5,485 nucleotides of DNA from NCBI GenBank assembly GCA_964502465.1, contig CAZCWX010000208.1:1-5485 (forward strand). Reading direction: 5' to 3'. This document shows, in pieces, positions 1-5,035 of the stretch (within the stretch, counting starts at the first letter, position 1; every line of letters begins with the position of its first letter). The notes below the pieces were generated by a model, which saw nothing but the letters and a program-made list of their open reading frames with translations, had not been told where the DNA came from and ran no database searches. Source of the DNA: CAZCWX01 sp964502465 (GTDB taxonomy: Bacteria > Desulfobacterota > Binatia > Bin18). Made by a program: the position numbers and the translations under genes.

Positions 1-231
1 GAAGATCCCCGCTCCGCGCGGGAAAAGCTCATCTCCTTAACGCCAAAGGGCGAACAATTTCTTGCCGCGATGGCGGGACGCGGAGAAGTCTTTCTCCACG
101 ACATCGTCCAGCACCTGCCTGCAGAAGTGATTCGTGGTGGGATTGAATATCTGCAACAGTTAACCGATGCCTTCAATCGCTCGCGTGCACTACCACGACT
201 TCGCCCAGTCCCGGGCAACAAGAAACGTTAG
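1..231 (+). CDS. MarR-like transcriptional regulator, C-terminal part (5' end outside window)
   Basis: The frame is open from base 1 and ends at TAG 229-231, giving 76 visible residues. It begins in the wing of a winged-helix domain (EDPRSAREKLISLTPKGE), the pattern in which MarR-family proteins follow an acidic, arginine-rich wing with LTxKG. The long C-terminal helix that normally helps dimerisation follows. The best support is internal: the second regulator at 2974-3344 on the other strand matches at about 39 of 62 aligned residues, including REKL-SLTPKGE and AFNRSR. This copy continues 14 residues past AFNRSR with a basic, proline-rich tail that the other lacks. The DNA-recognition helix lies outside the window, so ligand and targets cannot be judged. 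The gene converges on the BVMO gene. I am fairly sure of the family and unsure of the regulated genes. Confidence 0.8.
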   Translation, partial: EDPRSAREKLISLTPKGEQFLAAMAGRGEVFLHDIVQHLPAEVIRGGIEYLQQLTDAFNRSRALPRLRPVPGNKKR

Positions 232-307
232 GCCTGCCCGCTCACAATGGAACAAGGGGTTCCAATAGTAACGGAACAGAATCCAACGAACTTCTGACGA
301 TTAGGCA

Positions 308-320
308 GACCGCAACGGTC
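308..320. repeat. Small hairpin in convergent intergenic region
   Basis: GACCG (308-312) and CGGTC (316-320) form a perfect 5-bp stem around a CAA loop. It sits between the convergent stops of the MarR-like gene (231) and the BVMO gene (444). No T-run follows on either strand, so a role as an intrinsic terminator is only a guess. The string GACCGCAAC recurs at 387-395 inside the next hairpin. Confidence 0.3.
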
Positions 321-382
321 GGAACTGACGCCGGTGCAGGTCGATAAGGCGCTCTGTGCTGGAGTCCCGTAACTTGACAAGT

Positions 383-402
383 GTCCGACCGCAACTTCGG
401 AC
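383..402. terminator. Possible bidirectional terminator hairpin, without T-tract
   Basis: GTCCGA (383-388) and TCGGAC (397-402) are perfect 6-bp arms around an 8-base loop. The hairpin lies about 40 bases past the BVMO stop codon and 150 bases past the MarR-like stop codon, where a shared terminator for convergent genes would be expected. There is no U-tract, so it could equally be a chance inverted repeat or a transcript-end stabiliser. Confidence 0.3.
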
Positions 403-443
403 CGAGCAGTCACTGCCCGTATCGCGATCAGACCCAGGGCGAA

Positions 444-2042
444 CTAGCGAAGATCAAAGCCTTCGTATCCTTTCGCGGCAACGTCGGCAAAGATCTGACG
501 GTAGAGCGGCACGCCACCGGCAAATAAGAGGAAGCGGCCACGCACGTGCTCGGGATTGGTGCTGCCGAAAAACCACGAATCACGCATCTCATTGATTAAC
601 AGGCCCTTGGCCGATTCATAGCAGCATTTGGTCCACGCGTCTTCGGCCTCGGCGGTTGCCGCCATGGTCTCGAAACCATTCTCGCGCATATAGCGGATGC
701 AGTCGACGATCCACTCGACGTTGGTCTCGACGCAGCGGGTGATATTGCAAAACACCGCCGGGTTGTGCGGCCCCATGATGGCCCACAGGTTCGGGAAACC
801 CGAGAACTGCACGCCCAGGTTTGTTCGTGGCCCGTCGGCCCAATGCTCTTGTAGGGTACGCCCGTGTTGGCCGCGAATATCCATCCGCAGGAGCTCGCCG
901 GTCACGCTATGAAAGCCGGTGGCATAAATAATTACGTCCAGTTCATGCAAGACGTTCCCCGTTTGGATCCCGGTGGGGGTGATCTTCGTGATCGGCGTTT
1001 CGCGCAGGTCAACCAACCTGACATTGTCGCGGTTGAAGGCCTCGTAGTAATTCTTCTCGCCGGGACACCGCTTCGTGCCGAAAGTGTGCTTCGGGATCAG
1101 TTTCTCAGCCAGCACCGGATCGGTGACGCGTTCGCGGATCTTGTTGGCAAGGAACTCAGCGACCTCATCCGCCGCTTCCTGTGACATAAACGAGTCACGG
1201 TAATTGCCCAGCCACAGCGCGAACCCGCCGCGGGCGTACAACTCCTGATAGCGGGCCCAGCGCTCCTCTTTCGGCACGTCCATCGCGGCGCGCGGATCCG
1301 GTTCGTGAATAAAGCCGGCCCAGGTACGCTTGCACAGGGCGAAAATCTCATGCGCTTGTTCTTTAAATTTCCGTTGCTCCTCTGGGGTAATCGGGCGGTT
1401 ACGCAGCGGAGTGCACCAATTGGCGGTACGCTGAAAAACGGTCAGCTGTCCACAGTCGGGGGCAATGGTCTGAATGATCTGCACGCCGGTCGGGCCGGTA
1501 CCGATGATACCGACGCGCTTGCCCGTGAAATCGACCGGTTCTTTGGGCCAGCGGGCGCTGTGCAGCGATAGGCCGGCGAAGTCTTCAACCCCGTCATAGT
1601 CTGGAAACTGGTGTGCCGACAGCAGGCCGGTGGCGCAGATCACGTAGCGCGCCCGGGCGCGCAAACCGTTTTGGGTCTCAATCTCCCACCGCTTGTCAGC
1701 TTCGTCATAGATGACGGTCGCAACGCGCGCGTTGCACTCGATGTCGCGTTTGAGGTCGAATTTGTCTGCGACAAAATGCAAATACTGCTCGACTTCTGGC
1801 TGACCTGAGAAATGCTCGCTCCACTCCCAGCCATCGAGCAGTTCCTGAGAGAAGGAGTATTGGTAGGAATAGCTCTCAGAGTCGAACCGGGCGCCTGGGT
1901 AGCGATTCCAGTACCAGGTGCCACCGATATCGGTGCCGGCCTCGAACACCCTTGTCGAGAGGCCAAGCTTGTGGAGTTTATACAGAGCATACAGGCCAGA
2001 CACGCCGGCCCCGATAACGATAGCATCATAGTCTTGGGTCAT
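444..2042 (-). CDS. Type I Baeyer-Villiger flavin monooxygenase (532 aa)
   Basis: This is an FAD- and NADPH-dependent enzyme that inserts one oxygen atom of O2 next to a ketone carbonyl to make an ester or lactone, presumably in the cytoplasm. An N-terminal FAD Rossmann motif GAGVSG (residues 11-16) is followed by GGTWYWNRYPG (40-50). The class fingerprint FxGxxxHxxxWP is present as FAGLSLHSARWP (155-166), next to the NADPH Rossmann motif GTGPTG (181-186). The TFGTKR block supplies the conserved catalytic-type arginine (Arg325), and an ATG motif sits at 374-376. The C-terminal DSWFFG resembles the cyclohexanone and phenylacetone monooxygenase group, and the length is normal. The ATG at 2042 is chosen over a GTG at 2099 because TAAGGAGG (2052-2059) lies 9 bases upstream and homology starts there. 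It lies downstream of the crotonase gene, probably in one operon. The substrate is unknown. Confidence 0.94.
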   Translation of the reverse strand: MTQDYDAIVIGAGVSGLYALYKLHKLGLSTRVFEAGTDIGGTWYWNRYPGARFDSESYSYQYSFSQELLDGWEWSEHFSGQPEVEQYLHFVADKFDLKRDIECNARVATVIYDEADKRWEIETQNGLRARARYVICATGLLSAHQFPDYDGVEDFAGLSLHSARWPKEPVDFTGKRVGIIGTGPTGVQIIQTIAPDCGQLTVFQRTANWCTPLRNRPITPEEQRKFKEQAHEIFALCKRTWAGFIHEPDPRAAMDVPKEERWARYQELYARGGFALWLGNYRDSFMSQEAADEVAEFLANKIRERVTDPVLAEKLIPKHTFGTKRCPGEKNYYEAFNRDNVRLVDLRETPITKITPTGIQTGNVLHELDVIIYATGFHSVTGELLRMDIRGQHGRTLQEHWADGPRTNLGVQFSGFPNLWAIMGPHNPAVFCNITRCVETNVEWIVDCIRYMRENGFETMAATAEAEDAWTKCCYESAKGLLINEMRDSWFFGSTNPEHVRGRFLLFAGGVPLYRQIFADVAAKGYEGFDLR

Positions 2043-2051
2043 GATAATAAT

Positions 2052-2059
2052 CCTCCTTA
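2052..2059 (-). promoter_or_regulatory. Ribosome binding site fixing the BVMO start
   Basis: TAAGGAGG on the minus strand is a near-perfect Shine-Dalgarno sequence, 9 bases before the ATG at 2042. It shows that the BVMO is initiated independently of the crotonase gene. It also rules out the in-frame GTG 19 codons further upstream as the main start. Confidence 0.85.
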
Positions 2060-2130
2060 GTGAGCGATCAGTTTGACTTTCAGACGGCGACGTTCGCACG
2101 ACAGCTCCGCGCTGGTCCTGAGTCTGGGAA

Positions 2131-2138
2131 CACCTCCT
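2131..2138 (-). promoter_or_regulatory. Orphan Shine-Dalgarno-like AGGAGGTG
   Basis: The minus strand reads AGGAGGTG, an eight-base match to the 16S anti-Shine-Dalgarno, 15 bases past the crotonase stop codon. No ATG, GTG or TTG follows at usual spacing. The only possibility is the GTG inside the motif, which would open a 17-codon reading frame ending at 2080. It may be a relic of a lost gene, a leader peptide start, or chance. Confidence 0.3.
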
Positions 2139-2153
2139 AGACCGCTCCTGTAG

Positions 2154-2876
2154 CTACTCTCGCGCAAGAAGCAAGTCCGGCCTGAGCACGGCTTGATTGA
2201 GAGACATCGCATTCACGGTTGCTTTGGACACCATCACCGCGTTGGCGTTTTTTGTGGCTAGGCTCTGAGCCAGCTCAGATACTGCAGGCAAGAGCTTGTC
2301 CTGCGTCACCACTTGATTCAGTATACCCGCAGATAACAACTCGTTTGCCGTGTAATGGCCGCAGGTCAGACTCATCTCTTTGGCTCGCGTCGGCCCCACA
2401 TGGGCAGCGAGCAGTGTCACTATGAATGGACTCAACGGAGCCCCAAGGTCGACTTCAGGAAACCAGAACTCCGCCCCTTCTACGGCGACACGGAGATCGC
2501 AGCCCAGCACCAGCCCCCAGCCGCCCCCAACCGCATAGCCGTTCACCGCTGCAATCGTGATTGGCTCAAGGTGGACTAAGGTCGCCAGGACGCGTTCAGT
2601 CAAACGGGTACGGCGAGGAGCGAATTCTTGAAAAATTGCTTCCCGCTTGCGTGGATCGTCTACGCCTTTGGCTAAAGACAGGTCGGCGCCAGCGCAGAAT
2701 GTATTGCCTGAGCCAGTGAAGATGAGGACCCGGACATCAGGATCATCCCCGAGCTGGCATAATAGGTCCTCTAACTCCAGCAAGATTTCTTCATTTAAGG
2801 GGTTGCGTTTTTCTGGGCGGTTGAATGTGAGCGTTGCAACTCGGTCTTCTTTTTCTAGTAAAAAATGCCTTGGCAT
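2154..2876 (-). CDS. Crotonase-fold enoyl-CoA hydratase/isomerase family protein (240 aa)
   Basis: The family acts on acyl-CoA thioesters in the cytoplasm (hydration, double-bond isomerisation, or C-C or thioester cleavage) using an oxyanion hole. The N-terminal VATLTFNRPEKRNPLN (13-28) and the CoA/oxyanion segment FCAGADLS (60-67) are typical, and a second oxyanion glycine lies in GYAVGGG (113-119). Of the two glutamates of classical hydratases, the second is kept (FPEVDLG, Glu141), but the first is Gly121 (GGGWGL where hydratases have GGGCEL). That argues for an isomerase or another crotonase activity. The protein is about 15-25 residues shorter than usual and lacks the common EGxxAFxEKR tail. 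The ATG at 2876 is supported by AGGGGAG (2882-2888) five bases upstream. It is probably first in an operon with the BVMO, which begins 111 bases downstream. The family is certain and the reaction is not. Confidence 0.92.
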   Translation of the reverse strand: MPRHFLLEKEDRVATLTFNRPEKRNPLNEEILLELEDLLCQLGDDPDVRVLIFTGSGNTFCAGADLSLAKGVDDPRKREAIFQEFAPRRTRLTERVLATLVHLEPITIAAVNGYAVGGGWGLVLGCDLRVAVEGAEFWFPEVDLGAPLSPFIVTLLAAHVGPTRAKEMSLTCGHYTANELLSAGILNQVVTQDKLLPAVSELAQSLATKNANAVMVSKATVNAMSLNQAVLRPDLLLARE

Positions 2877-2890
2877 CCTGTCTCCCCTGA

Positions 2891-2903
2891 CGGATACTAT
2901 CCG
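2891..2903. promoter_or_regulatory. 13-bp perfect palindrome just upstream of crotonase RBS (candidate operator)
   Basis: CGGATA-C-TATCCG is fully symmetric around 2897. It ends two bases before the AGGGGAG ribosome binding site of the crotonase gene. The minus-strand half contains TAGTAT, a loose -10-like hexamer, but no convincing -35 is seen 16-18 bases upstream. Position and symmetry fit binding by a dimeric regulator such as the neighbouring MarR-like protein. The link is inferred. Confidence 0.35.
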
Positions 2904-2948
2904 GTCTCTTTCTGTAAGCGGAGTGCACCTCTATAAGGCTTTCCGGAT

Positions 2949-2973
2949 GACATGCCTGGCCTCACGGCATGTC
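2949..2973. repeat. 8-bp perfect inverted repeat between MarR-like gene and crotonase
   Basis: GACATGCC (2949-2956) and GGCATGTC (2966-2973) are exact reverse complements separated by 9 bases. The element begins at the base directly after the restored stop codon of the MarR-like gene (2974-2976) and lies about 70 bases upstream of the crotonase start. It could be a stem-loop ending the regulator transcript (no T-run follows) or a dimer operator controlling the crotonase-BVMO operon. Confidence 0.4.
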
Positions 2974-3344
2974 TCAACGCGAACGATTGAACGCCTTGAC
3001 CAACTGCTGAAAAAACTCGATTCCTGCGTGTACAACATCTACAGATAGGGCTCGACGATATTTTGTAGAAACGCCTCTCCACGCGCCTCCATCTCAGCCA
3101 GAAACCGCTCGCCTTTAGGAGTTAATGAGACGAGCTTTTCCCGTACGGAATGAGGGTCCTCACTAATTGGGACCAGACTCAGTGGAAGGCGGGCCATCCC
3201 TCGAATGGCTTTACTGAGCCCAGAATTAGTGACCTCAAACCAGCTTTGCATGAGGCGCACGATCTCTTTCCGCGACATGCTGCGTCCATCCTGGCCGGCA
3301 GAGTGGATCATCCATAAAATGGCTGATTGCTTACGTGTGAGCAT
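2974..3344 (-). pseudogene. MarR-like transcriptional regulator, frameshifted and N-terminally short
   Basis: From ATG 3344 the frame runs 101 codons to TAG at 3039-3041. It holds a winged-helix DNA-binding domain: LTRKQSAILWMI (2-13), a recognition-helix region SWFEVTNSGLSKAIRGMA (34-51) and a wing EDPHSVREKLVSLTPKGE (62-79). Shifting frame near 3042-3044 restores VDVVHAGIEFF then QQLVKAFNRSR and a TGA at 2974-2976, colinear with the regulator at 1-231. The alignment needs 39 bases where 38 are present, so one base appears deleted (or missed in sequencing). Upstream of the ATG an in-frame TAA lies only five codons away, and the usual first dimerisation helix of about 30-40 residues is absent. 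The 5' end therefore also looks cut, next to the P450 fragment. No clear ribosome binding site precedes the ATG. It is possibly non-functional. If active, it would be a natural candidate regulator of the crotonase-BVMO genes. Confidence 0.8.
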
Positions 3345-3346
3345 AC

Positions 3347-3823
3347 CCTTGGATGATTACCAGTGATCCACCAGCCCACACACGTCTGCGCAAGTTGGCC
3401 AATAAAGGATTTATGCCAAGCATGATTCGGAATCTGACGCCGCATGTCAGTGCGATCGCTACAGAGTCGATCGCGCCCCTCCGTGGCAAAGGCGAGTTCG
3501 ACTTCGTGCGCGACTTTTCTGCTGCTTTTCCTGTCTCTGTTAATGCAGAAATGCTTGGCATAGAGCCGGAGCGACGGGCGGACTTCAAGCGCTGGACCGA
3601 CGACATCATCAGTGCTTCGAATCGTGCCACCGCCACAGAAGAAGAGCGGCAGTGCATCCGACACAGCGTCAACGAAGCGCGGGCGTATTTTGAAACAACG
3701 ATCGCCCACCGCCGCCAAGCACCGGGAGACGATATCATCAGCGCATTTGCCCGTGCTGAAGAAGAGAAGCAAGCGCTGACCGCTGCTGAAGTCCTCAGCT
3801 TGTCTATCCTGTTACTCCTAGCC
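3347..3823 (+). pseudogene. Cytochrome P450 internal fragment (both ends missing)
   Basis: An open frame of about 159 codons encodes the middle of a bacterial soluble P450, a haem monooxygenase. PWMITSDPPAHTRLRKLANKGF matches the C-helix DPPxHTRLR region, where arginine and histidine normally contact haem propionates. FDFVRDFSAAFPVSVNAEMLGI and GDDIISAF follow in canonical order. The homology stops at LSILLLLAA, exactly where the I-helix AGxET oxygen-activation motif should come. The ExxR motif, the cysteine haem ligand and roughly half the protein are therefore absent, as are about 80 N-terminal residues. No P450 sequence continues in the other frames up to 3905. The fragment has no internal stop, which suggests a recent truncation. 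The open frame runs on to 4168 only as antisense of the LLM gene. An in-frame TGA at 3338-3340 and no ribosome binding site suggest it is not expressed as an enzyme. Confidence 0.87.
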
Positions 3824-3905
3824 GCACGCGTATGCGCGACCTCTCCGCCGGAGACACGAGAGGGAAGCTCTTCTTTATTCACCAAGAACAGTGCTCCTGC
3901 GGGCG
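3824..3905. other. Short unassigned spacer between P450 break and LLM gene
   Basis: I recognise no gene here in any frame. It holds a 6-bp inverted repeat CCTCTC (3840-3845)/GAGAGG (3858-3863) followed on the plus strand by a T-rich CTCTTCTTTATT, a weak terminator-like arrangement. The stretch may be foreign to both neighbours, since the P450 breaks off at its left edge and the LLM stop codon lies at its right edge. Confidence 0.3.
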
Positions 3906-4790
3906 TCAGAACTGCGCCGCCGGCGCGACGATCTTCTCCGCCAGCCGCTCGATGTCACCCTGCACGGTCTTGGGATCGCGCGGGATCGAGCCAACTATCA
4001 CCTGATGCACGCCGGCGTCACGGTACCGTTTCACCTGGTCTAACTGCACCGGCGCGCCGATGCCGGGAGAGACGGTGCAGTATAACTTGCCCGGATCGCG
4101 GCCGGCCGCCTGCGCATACTGCCGCATGCGCTCGATCTTGGTTTTCGCGTCGTCAGGGGTCACGTTGACCCCGAACCACCCGTTGCCCACGTCACCCACC
4201 CGCCGCAGCGCCGGTGCGCTCTCGCCGCCGAAGATAATAGGCGGGTGCGGATTTTGTACCGGCTTCGGATACGAGCAGACTTTTGGAAAGCTGCAGAACT
4301 CGCCGGTGAACTCTGGCTCTTCCTCGCTCCACAACAACTTCATCGCCTTGAGATATTCCCGCGTGCGGTCCGCCCGGCGCTCCCAGGGCACACCAACTGC
4401 AGCGAATTCCTCGGCCAGCCACCCGATGCCCACGCCGAAGTCCAAGCGACCGCCGGAGAGCTTATCGAGACTGGCAACCTGTTTCGCTAAGACCACAGGA
4501 TTATGCTCGGGCACGAGGCAGATGCCGGTGCCCAGTCGGACGGTTTTGGTGTGGGCGGCGGCGAAAGTCAACGTGGCAAACGGGTCGAGAAAATCGACCT
4601 TAGTAGTCGGGAGCGGCATTCGGCCGTCTTGGGAGTAGGGATATTTTGATGCATACTGGCTGACGAGGACGACGTGCTCGCCGGTCCACAGCGAGTGAAA
4701 CCCGCATTGCTCAACCGCGCGGGCGGTCAGGGCGAGGAGGTTTGGGTCCGCGCTCGGACCGATACCGACGGCGAAAAATCCGATCTCCAT
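3906..4790 (-). CDS. LLM-class (luciferase-like) F420-dependent oxidoreductase, Rv2161c-like (294 aa)
   Basis: This is a TIM-barrel redox enzyme of the bacterial luciferase superfamily, whose members use F420 or FMN in the cytoplasm. The start MEIGFFAVGIGP gives the first strand, then AVEQCGFHSLWTGEHV (25-40). The hallmark core is VRLGTGICLVPEHNPVVLAKQ (84-104), then LDKLSGGRLDFGVGIGW (108-124) and EEF (127-129). A later PKPVQNPHPPIIFGG segment followed by ALRRVGDVGNGWFG is typical of the Rv2161c-type subfamily described as probable F420-dependent. The length is normal. The ATG at 4790 is preferred over an upstream start at 4853 because GAGAGGAG (4797-4804) ends six bases before it and family homology begins there. 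It lies on the same strand as the SDR and 245 bases downstream of it. Cofactor choice (F420 versus FMN) and substrate cannot be read from the sequence. Confidence 0.93.
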   Translation of the reverse strand: MEIGFFAVGIGPSADPNLLALTARAVEQCGFHSLWTGEHVVLVSQYASKYPYSQDGRMPLPTTKVDFLDPFATLTFAAAHTKTVRLGTGICLVPEHNPVVLAKQVASLDKLSGGRLDFGVGIGWLAEEFAAVGVPWERRADRTREYLKAMKLLWSEEEPEFTGEFCSFPKVCSYPKPVQNPHPPIIFGGESAPALRRVGDVGNGWFGVNVTPDDAKTKIERMRQYAQAAGRDPGKLYCTVSPGIGAPVQLDQVKRYRDAGVHQVIVGSIPRDPKTVQGDIERLAEKIVAPAAQF

Positions 4791-4824
4791 ACTCGGCTCC
4801 TCTCGGGGGTGAGATTCACCGGGT

Positions 4825-4853
4825 ATGCTACGCGCATAGGGGTATGAGCGCAA
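4825..4853 (-). promoter_or_regulatory. Weak sigma70-like promoter candidate for the LLM gene
   Basis: On the minus strand TTGCGC (4848-4853) and TAGCAT (4825-4830) are separated by 17 bases, placing a start of transcription about 30 bases before the LLM ATG. Each box is only a partial match to consensus (TTG plus a -10 with four of six bases). The same stretch holds a direct repeat GGGTATG (plus strand 4821-4827 and 4840-4846) and an inverted repeat TATGC/GCATA (4824-4838), which could bind a regulator. Confidence 0.28.
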
Positions 4854-4889
4854 TCTCTCTGAGGGCTGTGCTGCTGGTGTGACGACCGA

Positions 4890-5018
4890 TTAACGGCGTA
4901 TGCGGGCAGAGACCAGAGGGCCCAGTTCCCGCACGTACACACCTGCGAGTCCGGATAGGGTGAATCCCTCCTTTTCCTGAGAAACAGTGAGCGGCCCACT
5001 CTTTTGCCCATGCGGCAT
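4890..5018 (-). CDS. Possible small protein of 42 aa, unrecognised
   Basis: Directly after the SDR stop codon the minus strand has a strong AGGAGG (5029-5034). Two ATGs follow: one at 5022 (6-base spacing) and one at 5018 (10-base spacing). The 5018 frame gives MPHGQKSGPLTVSQEKEGF, then a mildly hydrophobic TLSGLAGVYVREL stretch and a basic SARIRR end, stopping at TAA 4890-4892. The 5022 frame gives 64 residues rich in Arg, Cys, His and Pro that look non-coding. I recognise no family. It could be a real small gene translated with the SDR, or the truncated start of a lost gene, since neighbouring genes are also damaged. Confidence 0.3.
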   Translation of the reverse strand: MPHGQKSGPLTVSQEKEGFTLSGLAGVYVRELGPLVSARIRR

Positions 5019-5028
5019 TCATGACACG

Positions 5029-5034
5029 CCTCCT
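5029..5034 (-). promoter_or_regulatory. Strong Shine-Dalgarno immediately after SDR stop
   Basis: AGGAGG on the minus strand begins two bases after the SDR TGA (5036-5038) and precedes ATGs at 5022 and 5018. Its placement is that of a tightly spaced next gene in an operon. The following frames are short, so either a small protein is made or the downstream gene has been lost. Confidence 0.5.
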
Positions 5035-5035
5035 G

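Noticed and set aside
864..1184. Plus-strand open frame of 106 codons inside the BVMO gene
   Set aside because: It lies antisense to conserved BVMO sequence and encodes no recognisable domain.
2080..2133. 17-codon GTG-initiated leader peptide between crotonase and BVMO
   Set aside because: The GTG overlaps its own Shine-Dalgarno-like motif, the only other upstream AGGAG is spaced too far, and the peptide has no attenuation-like codon run.
2043..2153. Missing C-terminal tail of the crotonase recoverable by frameshift
   Set aside because: None of the three frames past the stop resembles the EGxxAFxEKR tail of the family.
3331..3885. Long minus-strand open frames across the P450 fragment
   Set aside because: They are antisense to recognisable P450 sequence, low in complexity (serine, arginine, alanine rich), and lack ribosome binding sites.
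3824..4168. Continuation of the P450 reading frame to a 271-residue protein
   Set aside because: Beyond 3823 it has no P450 features, and from 3906 it is antisense to the clearly coding LLM gene.
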